Assembly (NCBI GenBank): GCA_963845735.1
Contig: CAWJTR010000003.1
Coordinates: 1 to 64,000 of the forward strand
Length of the DNA: 64,000 nucleotides
Direction: 5' to 3'
Origin: AP-15 sp963845735
GTDB lineage: Bacteria > Pseudomonadota > Alphaproteobacteria > ATCC43930 > CGMCC-115725
Both the position numbers and the translations under genes were made by a program. Positions within the stretch are counted from its first letter, which is position 1; every line of letters starts with the position of its first letter. Positions 9,033 to 18,760 of the stretch are shown here, piece by piece. Under the pieces are notes generated by a model that had not been told where the DNA came from, did not search any database, and worked only from the letters and a program-made list of their open reading frames with translations.

Positions 9033-9809
9033 ATGAGCGCGCTAACGGATTATGCGAACAAGTACCAGAGCGCACGGCTGGAGCGCAGGGATGGCATCCT
9101 GCTGGTCACGCTCCACACCGAAGGCCAGTCTTTGCGCTGGGGCTTTCTGCCGCATGGCGAGCTGCCCGAACTGTTTCACGACATCGGCGCCGACCGCGAC
9201 AACCGGGTTGTGATCCTGACCGGGACCGGCGCCGAATTCTCCGGCCCGCGCGCAACCCCGGGAACCTCGTCCTTCCCGTCGCGGCCGTCGATCGAGCGCA
9301 TCGATCGCATCCATTGGGAGGGCCGCCACCTGCTGATGAACCTGCTCAACATCGAGGTCCCGGTGATCAGCGCGATCAACGGCCCGGCCTGGCGCCATTC
9401 CGAGATCCCGCTGCTGTGCGACATCGTGCTCGCGGCCGACACCGCGCAGTTCCAGGATTCGGCGCATTTCATGTCGGACGTGGTGCCGGGGGACGGCATG
9501 CACATCGTCTATCCGTTGCTGTTGGGCATGAACCGCGGCCGCTATTTCCTGATGACCGGGCAGACGCTGGACGCCGCCGAGGCATTGCGGCTGGGGCTCG
9601 TCGCCGAGGTGTTGCCGCCCGACAAACTGCTGGCGCGCGCCTGGGAACTGGCCGAGGGGCTGACCAAGAAGCCGACCTTGCTGCTGCGCTACACGCGGCT
9701 TCTCTTCACCGAATATCTGCGCCGCCAGATGCACGACCTCCTCGGCTACGGCCTCGCGATGGAAAGCCTGGCGCTGATCGAAAAGCCCGAAGCGCCCAGC
9801 GGCGCATGA
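9033..9809 (+). CDS. 6-oxocamphor-hydrolase-like crotonase
   Basis: 258-residue crotonase-superfamily protein. Unlike ordinary enoyl-CoA hydratases, it closely follows 6-oxocamphor hydrolase (OCH), a retro-Claisen enzyme that cleaves cyclic beta-diketones without CoA. Residues I recall as active in OCH are present: His122 (GPAWRHSEIP), His145 and Asp154 (FQDSAHFMSDVVPGDG), Glu244 (LAMESL), and a Trp (W36) matching the OCH Trp40. The start ATG follows GGGAGGGGCAG. It is the first chromosomal gene after the tRNA and lies 13 bases before a methyltransferase. The substrate need not be camphor-derived. Family confidence is high, specificity moderate. Confidence 0.85.
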   Translation: MSALTDYANKYQSARLERRDGILLVTLHTEGQSLRWGFLPHGELPELFHDIGADRDNRVVILTGTGAEFSGPRATPGTSSFPSRPSIERIDRIHWEGRHLLMNLLNIEVPVISAINGPAWRHSEIPLLCDIVLAADTAQFQDSAHFMSDVVPGDGMHIVYPLLLGMNRGRYFLMTGQTLDAAEALRLGLVAEVLPPDKLLARAWELAEGLTKKPTLLLRYTRLLFTEYLRRQMHDLLGYGLAMESLALIEKPEAPSGA

Positions 9810-9822
9810 TGATCCGCAGCCA

Positions 9823-10657
9823 ATGAGCGAAGACCGTCTACGCCGCTGGATGGAGGCGAACCGGCTGAATTGGGATGACCGCACCGCGATACATCTGCGC
9901 AACAGCTCGGGCTTCTACGCGATCGACCGGGTCAAGTCCGGCGACGACCTGTTTCACGGCTGCGAGGACGCCGAACTTGGCGAGGTCGCGGGTAAGCGCC
10001 TTATTCATCTGCAATGCCATTTCGGCCTCGACACGATACGCCTGGCCAGGCGCGGAGCCACCGCCACCGGGCTTGATTTCTCCGCTCCCGCGCTCGCAGC
10101 AGCCCGCGCGCTGGCGGCCGAACTCGGCGTCGCCGCGCGCTTTGTCGAGGGGAATGTCTACGACGCACCGTCATTGCTCGAAGGTGAAGCGTACGACATC
10201 GCCTTTGTCACCTGGGGCGCGATCATCTGGCTGCCCGACATCCGCCGCTGGGCGCAGATCGTCGCCGGGTTGCTCGCGCCGGGTGGATGGCTTTATCTGG
10301 CCGAGGGACACCCTTCGACCTTGTCGCTCGAAGAGGTCGACGGCCGGCTGGTGGCCTCCGGGTCCTGGCGCACCCAACCGGCCACACCCTTCGTCTATGA
10401 CGAGCCGACGACCTACACCGGCGATCCTCACCCCGCTCGCGCATCCGCGCAGCTACGAGTGGTGCCACCCGCTGAGCGCCATCATCGGGGCATTGCTGGA
10501 GAGCGGGCTTCGTCTCGACTTCTTCCACGAGCACGAGACCTTGCCGTGGCGGCACTTTCCGATGATGGTCCCGGCCGGCGAGCGGCTTTACCGCCTGCCT
10601 GACGGCCATCCGACCCTGCCGCTGGCGTTCTCGTTGCGCGCCACGAAACCCGGTTGA
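9823..10657 (+). CDS. class I SAM-dependent methyltransferase (one frame break)
   Basis: About 277 residues. The SAM-binding glycine loop is degenerate (LIHLQCHFGLDTIRLARRG), followed by ATGLDFSAPALAAARALA and the FVTWGAIIWLPDI segment. This pattern belongs to the small-molecule methyltransferase group. The frame must change near 10430: the upstream part ends at TTYTGDPH and the rest (PLAHPRSYEWCHPLSAII to LRATKPG) is in another frame ending at 10657. It follows the OCH-like gene closely and meets the GntR gene end to end with no gap (stops at 10657 and 10658). The methyl acceptor is unknown. Confidence 0.8.
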
Positions 10658-11423
10658 TCAGCGCCGGTTGTCGCTTCCTTCTGCCGCTTCGGCGAGGCGG
10701 CGGTAGCGCGCGCGGCTGCTGGCAAGGTGGCGACGCATAGCCTCGCTCGCCTCGGCCGCATCCCTTGTCTCGAATCGCAGCGCAGATCGCGCGGTGTTCG
10801 CCCTGGATCATTTCGAGATAGGCGCGCTGCCCCTCGGCCCGGTGGGCGGCGACGCGGATGCTTTGGCGCGGAATAATGTAATGGCCGAGATATTCGAGAA
10901 AATGCGGGAATTGCGGGTTGCCGGTGGCGGCCGCGATGGCGCGGTGAAAAGCGAAATCCTCGTCAACAGCACTCTCGCCGCGCGCGATGGCAAGGTCGAT
11001 CGCAGTGAGTGCGGCAGCAATCTCGCGCCGCGCCGACGCGAGCGCCCGTGCCGCTGCGAGCCCGGCGGCCTCGACCTCGACGCTTTGCCGCAATTCCATG
11101 ATGTCGAGCGCCTCGGCGATCGACGGCAACCCGCCCAAGGCCAGCCGAAATGGCCGTCGCCCGGCATCATCAGAAACGAAGGCCCCCACGCCCTGCCGGG
11201 TCGTCACCAGCCCCTCCGCACGCAATGCCGCCACCGCCTCGCGCACGACGGTCCTACTGACCCCCATCGCCGCCACCATTTCTTGCTCGGTCGGCAGCCT
11301 GGCGCCGGGCGAGAGTTCGCCGCTCAAGATCTCGCCGGCGATGCGCTCGGCGATCTCATGGGTCAATTTTCGCGCGGGGCCGATCGGATGCAGCAGCGAG
11401 GGCTTGTCGGGCCGATCGAGCAA
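10658..11423 (-). CDS. FadR/GntR-family transcriptional regulator (C-terminal frame break)
   Basis: The N-terminal winged helix-turn-helix is clear: LSPGARLPTEQEMVAAMGVS, then RTVVREAVAALRAEGLV. The C-terminal all-helical FCD ligand domain carries the expected metal residues (DEDFAFHRAIAAATGN). The TTG at 11423 is the probable start. The frame breaks near 10770 at a GGG run; after it DAAEASEAMRRHLASSR leads to a stop at 10658, giving about 255 residues, normal for the family. It is divergent from the TRAP operon and shares a palindromic operator with it (11437-11461). It probably represses that operon until an organic acid ligand appears. Confidence 0.88.
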
Positions 11424-11436
11424 CGCTATGGTCGCC

Positions 11437-11461
11437 TAGTTGTCATATCACCAGACAACTA
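11437..11461. promoter_or_regulatory. palindromic operator between GntR regulator and TRAP operon
   Basis: TAGTTGTC (11437-11444) and GACAACTA (11454-11461) are exact inverted repeats separated by 9 bases. The site lies 14 bases upstream of the regulator's probable TTG start and 37 bases upstream of the dctP start. It is centred where a FadR-type dimer could repress both divergent promoters. The TTGTC..GACAA core fits the general pattern of FadR-family operators. The repeat is visible; the binding protein is inferred from position. Confidence 0.65.
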
Positions 11462-11497
11462 TCACGATCGTGGATAAGGGGACAAGGGGAGGCTGAC

Positions 11498-12500
11498 ATG
11501 ATCGACAGACGCTTGGCACTGCGCCTCGGGATTGCTGCGCCGCTGCTCGGCCTCTTCGGGGGCCGCATCGCATGGGCAGCCGACGAGAAGATGGTTTTGA
11601 AGGCGTCCGACGTGCATCCCGAAGGCTATCCGACCGTCCAAGCGGTCGAGGACATGGGCAAAAAACTGTCGGACGCAACCGGCGGGCGGCTGACGCATCC
11701 AGATGTACGCGTCGATGCAGCTCGGCGGCGAGAAAGAGGCGATCGAGCAGGCCCAGGTCGGCGCGATCCAGCTCGCCCGCGTCAGCGTCGGGGCGCTGGG
11801 GCCGGTGGTCCCCGATCTCAACGTCTTCAACCTGCCGTTCCTGTTCCGCAACACGGCGCATATGGAGAAGGTCATCGACGGCCCGATCGGGCAGGAATTG
11901 CTCGACAAGGTCACCGACAATCCGAACACCCATCTCGTCGGGCTCGCCTGGATGGATGCCGGTGCGCGCAACTTTTACGATACCAAAAAGCCGATCGAGA
12001 GCATCGCAGACCTCAAGGGTCTCAAGATCCGGGTTATGGGCAACCCGATGTTCGTTGAAATGATGACCGACCTCGGCGGCAACGGCGTCGCGATGGGCTA
12101 TGACCAGGTATTCAGCGCCCTGCAGACCGGGGTCGTCGACGGCGCCGAGAACAATCCGCCGAGCTTTTATTTCGACCACCATTACGAGGCCGCCAAATAC
12201 TACACCCTGACCGAGCATCTGATCGTGCCCGAAATCCTCGTCTTTTCGCGGCCGAGCTGGGACAAACTGTCAAAGGATGACCAGGCGTTGATCACCAAGC
12301 TCGCGCGCGAGGCCCAGGCCGACGAGCGTCAGCTGTGGAAAAAGAAAGAAGCCGAGGCGATGGAGAAGATGAAGGCCGCCGGCATCCAGATCATTACGAT
12401 CTCCGACAAGACGCCGTTCCAACAGGCGGTCAAGCCGCTCTGGGACAAATACGGCGCTCAATACGCCGGGCTGATCAAAGAGATCCAGGCGGTAAATTAA
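11498..12500 (+). CDS. TRAP transporter solute-binding protein, DctP family (one frame break)
   Basis: Periplasmic binding protein that delivers a carboxylate-type solute to the DctQM membrane pair. It has a signal peptide (MIDRRLALRLGIAAPLLGLF..AWA) and the DctP signature region KGLKIRVMGNPMFVEMMTDL, with the Arg that usually binds the substrate carboxylate. NGVAMGYDQVFSALQTGVVDGAENN follows. An extra base near 11696 separates the first 65 codons from the rest; restoring it gives GGRLTIQMYASMQLGG, normal for the family. About 333 residues. GGGGAGG precedes the ATG. First gene of the TRAP-sulfatase cluster. Confidence 0.9.
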
Positions 12501-12632
12501 GCCGGGGTGGGCGACGGCGATGCCAGAGATCGATCGGTCGCCAGCCACCTGCGCCGGTATGACGGGTTTCTGGTACGCAATGCAGTGCTAGACCGGCGCG
12601 ACAGCGTAGCGACAAGGGGTCTGCGCCGGTCG

Positions 12633-13241
12633 ATGGACGCACTCTACCGTTTGTGCGTGTTCGTCGCCAGCACCGCGCTGGTGCTGATCTCGGCGGTGAT
12701 CCCCTGGGGCGTCTATACCCGCTATGTGCTGAACCGCGCCGCCTCGTGGCCGGAACCGATGGCGATCCTGTTGACCATCGTGTTGACCTTCATAGGTGCG
12801 GCTTCGTGCTATCGCGTCGAGGCGCATATGCGCGTGGCGGTCCTGGTCCGGAAGCTGCCGCAGCCGTCGCAGCGAGCCGCGGAACTCGCCGCCGAGGCGC
12901 TGACCGGGCTCCTCGCCCTGTTCATGGTGATCTGGGGGGTTGGCCTGGTGGAGACCACCTGGCACCAGTCGATCGCCGAATTTCCCGAGCTTTCGGTCGG
13001 GGTGACCTATCTGCCGATCCCGATCGGCGGCGCCATCACCTTGCTTTTCGTTGCCGAGCGTCTGCTGATCGGGCCCGCCGCCCGCCCGCGCCGCCGCGGA
13101 ATCGCTGCACTGACATGGAAATGCTGGTGGTTCTCGGCGCCTTGGCGTTGGGCATCGCCATCGGCGTGCCGATCGCCTACGCGCTGGGTCTGGCCGCGCT
13201 CGCCGGCGCGTGGTGGATCGGCATCCCGCTCGAGGCCGTGA
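12633..13241 (+). CDS. TRAP transporter small permease, DctQ family
   Basis: Four-helix small membrane subunit of the TRAP transporter. The start is the ATG at 12633 (MDALYRLCVFVASTALVL). The conserved RYVLNRAASWPEPMAILL region is present, followed by three more hydrophobic segments ending near LLFVAERLLIG. The open frame runs to 13241, overlapping dctM by 127 bases. A one-base slip near 13090 would instead end the gene at TGA 13111-13113, one base before the dctM ATG, which is the normal arrangement. I think the slip is more likely. Confidence 0.82.
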   Translation: MDALYRLCVFVASTALVLISAVIPWGVYTRYVLNRAASWPEPMAILLTIVLTFIGAASCYRVEAHMRVAVLVRKLPQPSQRAAELAAEALTGLLALFMVIWGVGLVETTWHQSIAEFPELSVGVTYLPIPIGGAITLLFVAERLLIGPAARPRRRGIAALTWKCWWFSAPWRWASPSACRSPTRWVWPRSPARGGSASRSRP

Positions 13242-14404
13242 TGCTGCAAGTTTCGAGCGGCGTCAGCAAATTCGCGATGCTGACGATCCCGTTCTTTGTG
13301 CTCGCCGGAGCGATCATGGCGGAGGGCGGCATGGCGCGCCGCCTGGTCGCCTTCGCCAATGTCCTGGTCGGGCTGGTGCGGGTGCGCGGCGGATTGTCGG
13401 CAGTCAACGTCCTGGCCACGACTTTCTTGAGCGGGATCTCGGGCTCGGCGGTGGCCGATACTTCGGCGATCGGCTCGGTCATGATCCCGCAGATGGAAAA
13501 GACCGGCTACCCGCGGGTTTTCGCCACCAATGTAACGATCAGCGCCTCGGTCCAGGCGCTTCTCGTTCCGCCCAGCCACAACGCCGTCATCTACTCACTG
13601 GCGACCGGGGGCACGATCTCGATCATCAGCCTGTTCATGGCCGGGGTGGTCCCGGGCCTGTTGCTCGGCGCCTCGCTGATCGTGCTGTGCCTGGTGCTGG
13701 CCTACCGCAACGGCCACCCGCGCGGCGAACGGATCGCCTGGCGGCAGGCGGCCAGGGTTGCGCTCGACGCGTTCTGGGGCCTCGTCACCCTGGCGATCAT
13801 TCTTGGCGGAATTCTCGGCGGCGTCTTTACCGCGGTCGAGGCCGGCGCCGTCGCCTGCCTATGGGCCTTTTTCGTCACGATGTTCATCTATCGCGACTAT
13901 CGCTGGCGCGAACTGCCGCTGTTGGTCGAGCGCACGATGCGCACGGTGGCGATGGTGCTGACCCTGATCGCCTTTGCCGCCAGCGTCGGCTACGTGATGG
14001 CGCTGATGCAGGTGCCGGCGCGGGTCACCGCCCTATTGCTGAAGCTGTCGAGCGACAAATACGTCATTCTGTTCCTAATCAATATTCTCTTATTGGTGCT
14101 CGGCTGCGTGCTCGACATGGCGCCGTCGATTTTGATCGTGACTCCGATCCTCTTACCTGTGGTCATGAAGTTCGGCGTTGATCCGGTTCATTTCGGCATG
14201 ATTCTACTTTTGAATCTCGGCATCGGGCTGTGCCACCCGCCGGTCGGCTCGATCCTGTTCGTCGGCTGCGCTGTCGGGCGGGTGACGATCGAGCAGGTCG
14301 TGCGCGAGATCTGGCCGTTTTATGCCGTCATGTTCGCGGTGTTGATGCTGGTCACTTACATTCCCGCGATTTCGCTGTGGCTGCCGCGTATGCTGTCGTT
14401 GTGA
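13115..14404 (+). CDS. TRAP transporter large permease, DctM family
   Basis: 429-residue polytopic permease with about 12 hydrophobic segments, the ion-coupled translocating subunit. Family features are ISGSAVADTSAIGSVMIPQM and the repeat-related GIGLCHPPVGSILFVGCAVG near the C-terminus. The start is the ATG at 13115 (MEMLVVLGALALGI). The frame stays open upstream, but that part belongs to dctQ in another frame. The stop at 14404 is 21 bases before the sulfatase-like gene, so the four genes probably form one transcript. The gene is intact. Confidence 0.93.
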   Translation: MEMLVVLGALALGIAIGVPIAYALGLAALAGAWWIGIPLEAVMLQVSSGVSKFAMLTIPFFVLAGAIMAEGGMARRLVAFANVLVGLVRVRGGLSAVNVLATTFLSGISGSAVADTSAIGSVMIPQMEKTGYPRVFATNVTISASVQALLVPPSHNAVIYSLATGGTISIISLFMAGVVPGLLLGASLIVLCLVLAYRNGHPRGERIAWRQAARVALDAFWGLVTLAIILGGILGGVFTAVEAGAVACLWAFFVTMFIYRDYRWRELPLLVERTMRTVAMVLTLIAFAASVGYVMALMQVPARVTALLLKLSSDKYVILFLINILLLVLGCVLDMAPSILIVTPILLPVVMKFGVDPVHFGMILLLNLGIGLCHPPVGSILFVGCAVGRVTIEQVVREIWPFYAVMFAVLMLVTYIPAISLWLPRMLSL

Positions 14405-14425
14405 GACAGCGCCGGGAGGGGGTTG

Positions 14426-16048
14426 ATGCCGGCGCCGAAAAACATCCTGTTCATCATGTGCGACCAGCTGCGCTTCGATTATTTGGGCTGCTACGGCCAT
14501 CCACGCCTCGCAACCCCGAACATCGACGCGCTGGCGGCGCGCGGCGTGCGCTTTACCAATGCCTATGTCCAGTCGCCGATCTGCGGCCCTTCGCGCATGA
14601 GCTTTTACACCGGCCGCTACATGCGCTCGCACGGCTCGAACTGGAATGGCTTTCCCTTGCGTGTCGGCGAGCCGACCCTGGGAGATCATCTGAGCGAGAT
14701 CGGCGTGCGCAATGTACTGGTCGGCAAAACCCATATGGCCGCAGACATCGAGGGCATGGCGCGGCTTGGGATCGACCCCCACTCGGCAAACGGCGTTCAC
14801 CTCGCGCAGTGCGGCTTCGAGCCGTACGAGCGCGACGACGGTTTGCACCCCACAGGCCGTCCCCGGCCGCTGTATGAAGCTTATCTGAGCGCACAAGGTT
14901 TTGAGGCTGCCAACCCGTGGGAGGAATGGGCCAATTCTGCCGAAGGCGACGATGGGGCGATCCTAAACGGCTGGCTGCTGGCCCATGCCGACAAGCCGGC
15001 GCGTATCCCCGAAGAGCACTCGGAAACACCGTATACCACGCGGTGCGCGATGGCGTTTATTGACGAAGCATCGCGCGACGGCCGGCCTTGGTGCCTGCAC
15101 CTCTCCTACATCAAACCGCACTGGCCCTACATCGCGCCGGCGCCCTACCACGCGATGTACCGCGACGGCGACGTTCTGCCTGCGCTGCGCACAGAGGACG
15201 AACGCGCCGATCCCCATCCAGTCTACCGCGCCCTGATGGCGATGCGGCCGTCGCGCAACTTTTCTCGCGCCGAGGTGCGCGCGCGGGTGATCCCAACCTA
15301 TATGGGCCTTATCAAGCAGATCGACGATCAGTTGGGCGTGCTGTTCCGCTTTCTCGACGAGCGTGGCCTCACCAACGACACCATGATCGTCTTCACCTCC
15401 GACCACGGCGACTATCTCGGCGATCATTGGCTGGGCGACAAGGATTTCTTTCACGATTGTGCGGTCAAGGTGCCGCTGATCGTTGCCGACCCGCGCCCGC
15501 AGGGCAATGCTGCGCGCGGTACGGTGTGCGAGGCATTGGTCGAGGCGATCGACCTGGTCCCGACCTTTCTCGAATATTTCGGGAATGAGGCAAAGCCGCA
15601 TGTCGTTGAAGGACGATCGCTGATGCCGTTTCTGCGCGGCGAGACGCCGGCCAAATGGCGGCAATGCGCGTTTTCCGAATACGACTACGCGATGCTGGAG
15701 GCGCGGCTGACCTTGAATCAGCCGATCGGCGACTGCCGGCTGTTTATGGTGTTCGACGGACGCTGGAAATACATCCACGCGATCGGATTTAGGCCGCTGC
15801 TGTACGATCTTGCAACCGATCCGCGGGAATTTCACGATCTCGGCGCCGACCCGCGGCACGCAAGAGAAAGCGCGCGACTGCGCGAGGCGCTGTTCGATTG
15901 GGCCCTGCGCGACCACACCCGGATCACAATGCCGGATCACAAAATCGCCGCCTATGCCGACGGCCAGCAGCTTAAATCAGGGGTTCTGATCGGCTACTGG
16001 GACGAGATGGAACTCGCCGACGCCAGAGCGAAGATTGCACCTGACTGA
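14426..16048 (+). CDS. sulfatase / phosphonate monoester hydrolase-like enzyme
   Basis: 540-residue alkaline-phosphatase-superfamily hydrolase. The formylglycine motif C-x-P-S-R is present as SPICGPSRMSFYTG (Cys53), with metal-binding MCDQLRFD near the N-terminus and FTSDHGDYLGDH further on. The second half (YHAMYR, KQIDDQLGVLFRFLDE, EYDYAMLE) resembles Rhizobium/Burkholderia phosphonate monoester hydrolases more than classical arylsulfatases, so a phosphodiester, phosphonate ester or sulfate ester is possible. No signal peptide, so cytoplasmic. The ATG at 14426 follows GGGAGGGGG; the TTG just before it is less likely. It follows dctM directly, which suggests the ester is imported by the TRAP system. 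Confidence 0.88.
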   Translation: MPAPKNILFIMCDQLRFDYLGCYGHPRLATPNIDALAARGVRFTNAYVQSPICGPSRMSFYTGRYMRSHGSNWNGFPLRVGEPTLGDHLSEIGVRNVLVGKTHMAADIEGMARLGIDPHSANGVHLAQCGFEPYERDDGLHPTGRPRPLYEAYLSAQGFEAANPWEEWANSAEGDDGAILNGWLLAHADKPARIPEEHSETPYTTRCAMAFIDEASRDGRPWCLHLSYIKPHWPYIAPAPYHAMYRDGDVLPALRTEDERADPHPVYRALMAMRPSRNFSRAEVRARVIPTYMGLIKQIDDQLGVLFRFLDERGLTNDTMIVFTSDHGDYLGDHWLGDKDFFHDCAVKVPLIVADPRPQGNAARGTVCEALVEAIDLVPTFLEYFGNEAKPHVVEGRSLMPFLRGETPAKWRQCAFSEYDYAMLEARLTLNQPIGDCRLFMVFDGRWKYIHAIGFRPLLYDLATDPREFHDLGADPRHARESARLREALFDWALRDHTRITMPDHKIAAYADGQQLKSGVLIGYWDEMELADARAKIAPD

Positions 16049-16213
16049 CGCGCCGACGCCCAGTTCGAGCGGCGTGTCACACCTATTCGTGGTTAAGTTC
16101 TCAAATATGAATTGCAACCGGGATCGAATCACCGCAATATGTTGCCGGCATCGTTATGTCCCCCCAACGATGCATTCGCGCCTGTCGGCAGGGCAAACCG
16201 GCAGACGAGCAGA

Positions 16214-16244
16214 AGCCCCGGTCTCCCCCGACCGGGGCTTTTCT
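16214..16244 (+). terminator. strong intrinsic terminator
   Basis: AGCCCCGGTC pairs perfectly with GACCGGGGCT around a TCCCCC loop and is followed by TTTTCT. It lies 166 bases after the sulfatase-like gene and would end the TRAP operon, or an unannotated small transcript in 16049-16213. It is the clearest rho-independent terminator in the window. Confidence 0.8.
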
Positions 16245-16343
16245 GTGCCGACCCGCGAGCAGCAGGAAACATCATTCTCTGGCGCCAACCATTCGGTGAT
16301 CTCTACAATGGCTGGCGACATCTTGTCAGACAAGGAATCGACA

Positions 16344-17294
16344 ATGGCGCTCGATCCGGATGCCGAGCGGGTTCTCGAAATGGTGCGTCAGTCCGGCAGG
16401 CCGCCCTATGATCAGGTGACGCCTGCCGAAGCACGGGCCCTGTTTCGTGCAGCCCGCGACGTGCTCTGCCCAACACCGGCGCCGGTCGCCGAGATCTGCG
16501 ACCTCGCCGCGCCGGGACCGGATGGCGGAAGAGTCCCACTGCGGCTCTACCGCGCAGCGGGCACGGCGGCAGAGGAAATATTACCGGCACTCGTCTATTT
16601 TCATGGCGGCGGCTGGGTTGTCGGCGACCTTGATTGCTATGACAGCCTCTGCCGTCACCTCGCCAACGCCGCACGCTGCGCGGTCGTTGCGGTCGATTAC
16701 CGCCTGGCGCCCGAATACAAATTCCCGGCGGCCATCGAGGATTGTCTCGCCGTCACCCGATGGGTCGCCGAAACGGGCGCCGCGATAGGCGTCGACAGCA
16801 ACCGGCTCGCGGTCGGCGGTGACAGCGCCGGCGGCAACCTTGCGGCCGTGGTCAGTCTGTTGGCGCGCGATTGCGGCATGCCGACTTTGCGCGCCCAGCT
16901 GCTGCTCTACCCGGCGGTCGATTTCGGCATGAACCGGGCCTCCATAGAGCGGTTTGCCGAAGGCCATCTATTGACGCTGGCGACGATGCGGTGGTTTGCC
17001 GGGCATTACTTGCGCGGAACCGAAGACATCGCCGACTGGCGCGCCTCGCCATTGCGTGCACCCGATCTTTCGCGGGTCGCGCCGGCTTTCGTGTTGACTG
17101 CGGGTCACGACCCGCTGTGCGACGAGGGGCAGGCCTACGCCCAACGCTTGCAGGACGATGGGGTCGCGGTCAAGAAGCTGCATGTTCCCGACCAGATCCA
17201 TGGCTTTCTGACGATGGGTAGGATCATTCGCGCCGCTGAGCCGGCGCTCGACGCGATCGGCGCTTCACTGAAAGCCTCCTTCGACGAGAGTTGA
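16344..17294 (+). CDS. alpha/beta hydrolase, hormone-sensitive-lipase family (family IV esterase)
   Basis: 316-residue esterase. The oxyanion motif HGGGW (His87 onward), nucleophile GDSAGG (Ser161), acid AGHDPLCDEG and His in QIHGFLTMG are all present in order. The start is the ATG at 16344 (MALDPDAERVLEM); the longer frame upstream crosses a terminator and is not coding. Family IV enzymes cleave short acyl esters. It sits alone between the terminator and an MFS carrier gene that follows by 78 bases, so carrier and esterase could be co-transcribed. Intact; no signal peptide in the chosen frame. Confidence 0.93.
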   Translation: MALDPDAERVLEMVRQSGRPPYDQVTPAEARALFRAARDVLCPTPAPVAEICDLAAPGPDGGRVPLRLYRAAGTAAEEILPALVYFHGGGWVVGDLDCYDSLCRHLANAARCAVVAVDYRLAPEYKFPAAIEDCLAVTRWVAETGAAIGVDSNRLAVGGDSAGGNLAAVVSLLARDCGMPTLRAQLLLYPAVDFGMNRASIERFAEGHLLTLATMRWFAGHYLRGTEDIADWRASPLRAPDLSRVAPAFVLTAGHDPLCDEGQAYAQRLQDDGVAVKKLHVPDQIHGFLTMGRIIRAAEPALDAIGASLKASFDES

Positions 17295-17372
17295 AGCAGG
17301 TCCCGCCAGACGATCGCCTTCGTGCATTAGCCGATCGCCGGCAGCGGCGCTCCGAACTCGGCGCGGCCGAAA

Positions 17373-18747
17373 ATGACCGCTCGGCAATGGCTGCGCCTGG
17401 CGCTGGTGGGGCTGGGCGCCTCGGTCGTTCCACTCGATACCGCCGTCAATATCGGCTTTCCCGACATCACTCAGAGTTTCGGCTTACCGATCCGGATGAT
17501 CCAGTGGGTCGTGATCTGCTACGTCCTGACCTACGCGAGCCTGATGCTGGCCTTCGGCCGGGTCGGCGACATTTTTGGCCACGCCCGGGTGTTTCGCGCC
17601 GGCCTTGCTTGGAGCGTCGCGGCATTCCTGCTGTGCGCCGCCGCTCCGGCCTATGGCTGGCTGCTGTTCTTTCGCTTTCTGCAAGGGATCGGCGCCGGCT
17701 TGGTGATCAGCGTCGCGCCGGCCCTGGTGACCGGGCTGTTTCCCGAGCAGCGGCGAAGCCGCGCGGTCGCCGCGTTCACGATGATCTTCGCGCTGAGTTC
17801 TGCGGCAGGTCCGCTGCTCGGCGGAGCGCTCGTCGGCATCTGGGGCTGGCCCGCGGTTTTCTGGTTTCGCGCGCCGATTGCTCTAGCGGCGCTGCTGTTT
17901 GTCAGAGGATTGCCGCCGCCATCGCGCGCCAGTGCGCGCGAGCCGCTCGACCTGATCGGGGCCGGTTTGCTGGCGCTGGCGATCAGCACGCTGCTGCTGC
18001 TGGTCAACGCATTGCAGCGGATTGGCCAGGGCGACTACCTGGCTGTTCCGCTCTTGGCGCTCGCCCTTGCCAGTTTTTTCGCATTTCTGCGCCGGGAGGC
18101 CCGCTTTTCTGCGCCGGTCATCAATCTCGAGTTTTTTCGCAGCCGCGGCTTCGTGATGGTCAATCTCGCCAGCGTGCTGATTTATCTGGTCAGCTTTTCG
18201 GTGCTGCTGTTCGCGCCCTATTACCTTGTCCGCTATACGGGGCTGTCGTTGCCGCTGGCCGGGGCCGTGCTGGCGGTTTCGTTTGCGGGAAGCATCGCCG
18301 CATCACCGCTGGCTGGTCGGATGATCGAGCGTCTTCCAGCCGAGCGCGTTGCCCTGCTCGGCGCCGTATTGGGCGGCGCCGGGCTATTTCTGATCGGCAA
18401 CTGGAACGCCGCCCCGATATTGTCCGTGATCCTGGCGGGTCTCGCGCTCCAAGGGTTCGGCGTGGGCCTGTTCCAGGTCGCCTATATGGACGTGGTGATC
18501 GCGACGATCCCGCGGCAGCATCGCGGGGTCGCCGGCAGCGTGGCGATGCTGACCCGCACCCTCGGGATCGTTTCGGGGGCAACGCTGCTCACGCTCGTCT
18601 TCCACGGTATCGAGACCTCGGCGCTTGCCGGCGGGCGCAGCGCAGCCGACGCTTTTCTCGATGCTTTTCGCACCACTTTTCGCCTCGCCGGCCTGTGTTC
18701 GGCGTTGACCGGCGTTGCTGATGGCGCTGGCGGCCCGAGCCCGCTGA
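17373..18747 (+). CDS. MFS transporter, DHA2-like drug/metabolite exporter (C-terminal frame break)
   Basis: Major facilitator with 12 to 14 hydrophobic segments. The loop 2-3 motif is GRVGDIFGHARVFRAG, and the motif C-like stretch SSAAGPLLGGALVG points to proton-coupled export. The uninterrupted frame continues to 18806 and would overlap dodecin. An extra base near 18710 explains this: the shifted frame reads ALLMALAARAR and stops at 18747, just before dodecin. The substrate is unknown. Confidence 0.85.
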
Positions 18748-18760
18748 ACGCAGCCGCGGA

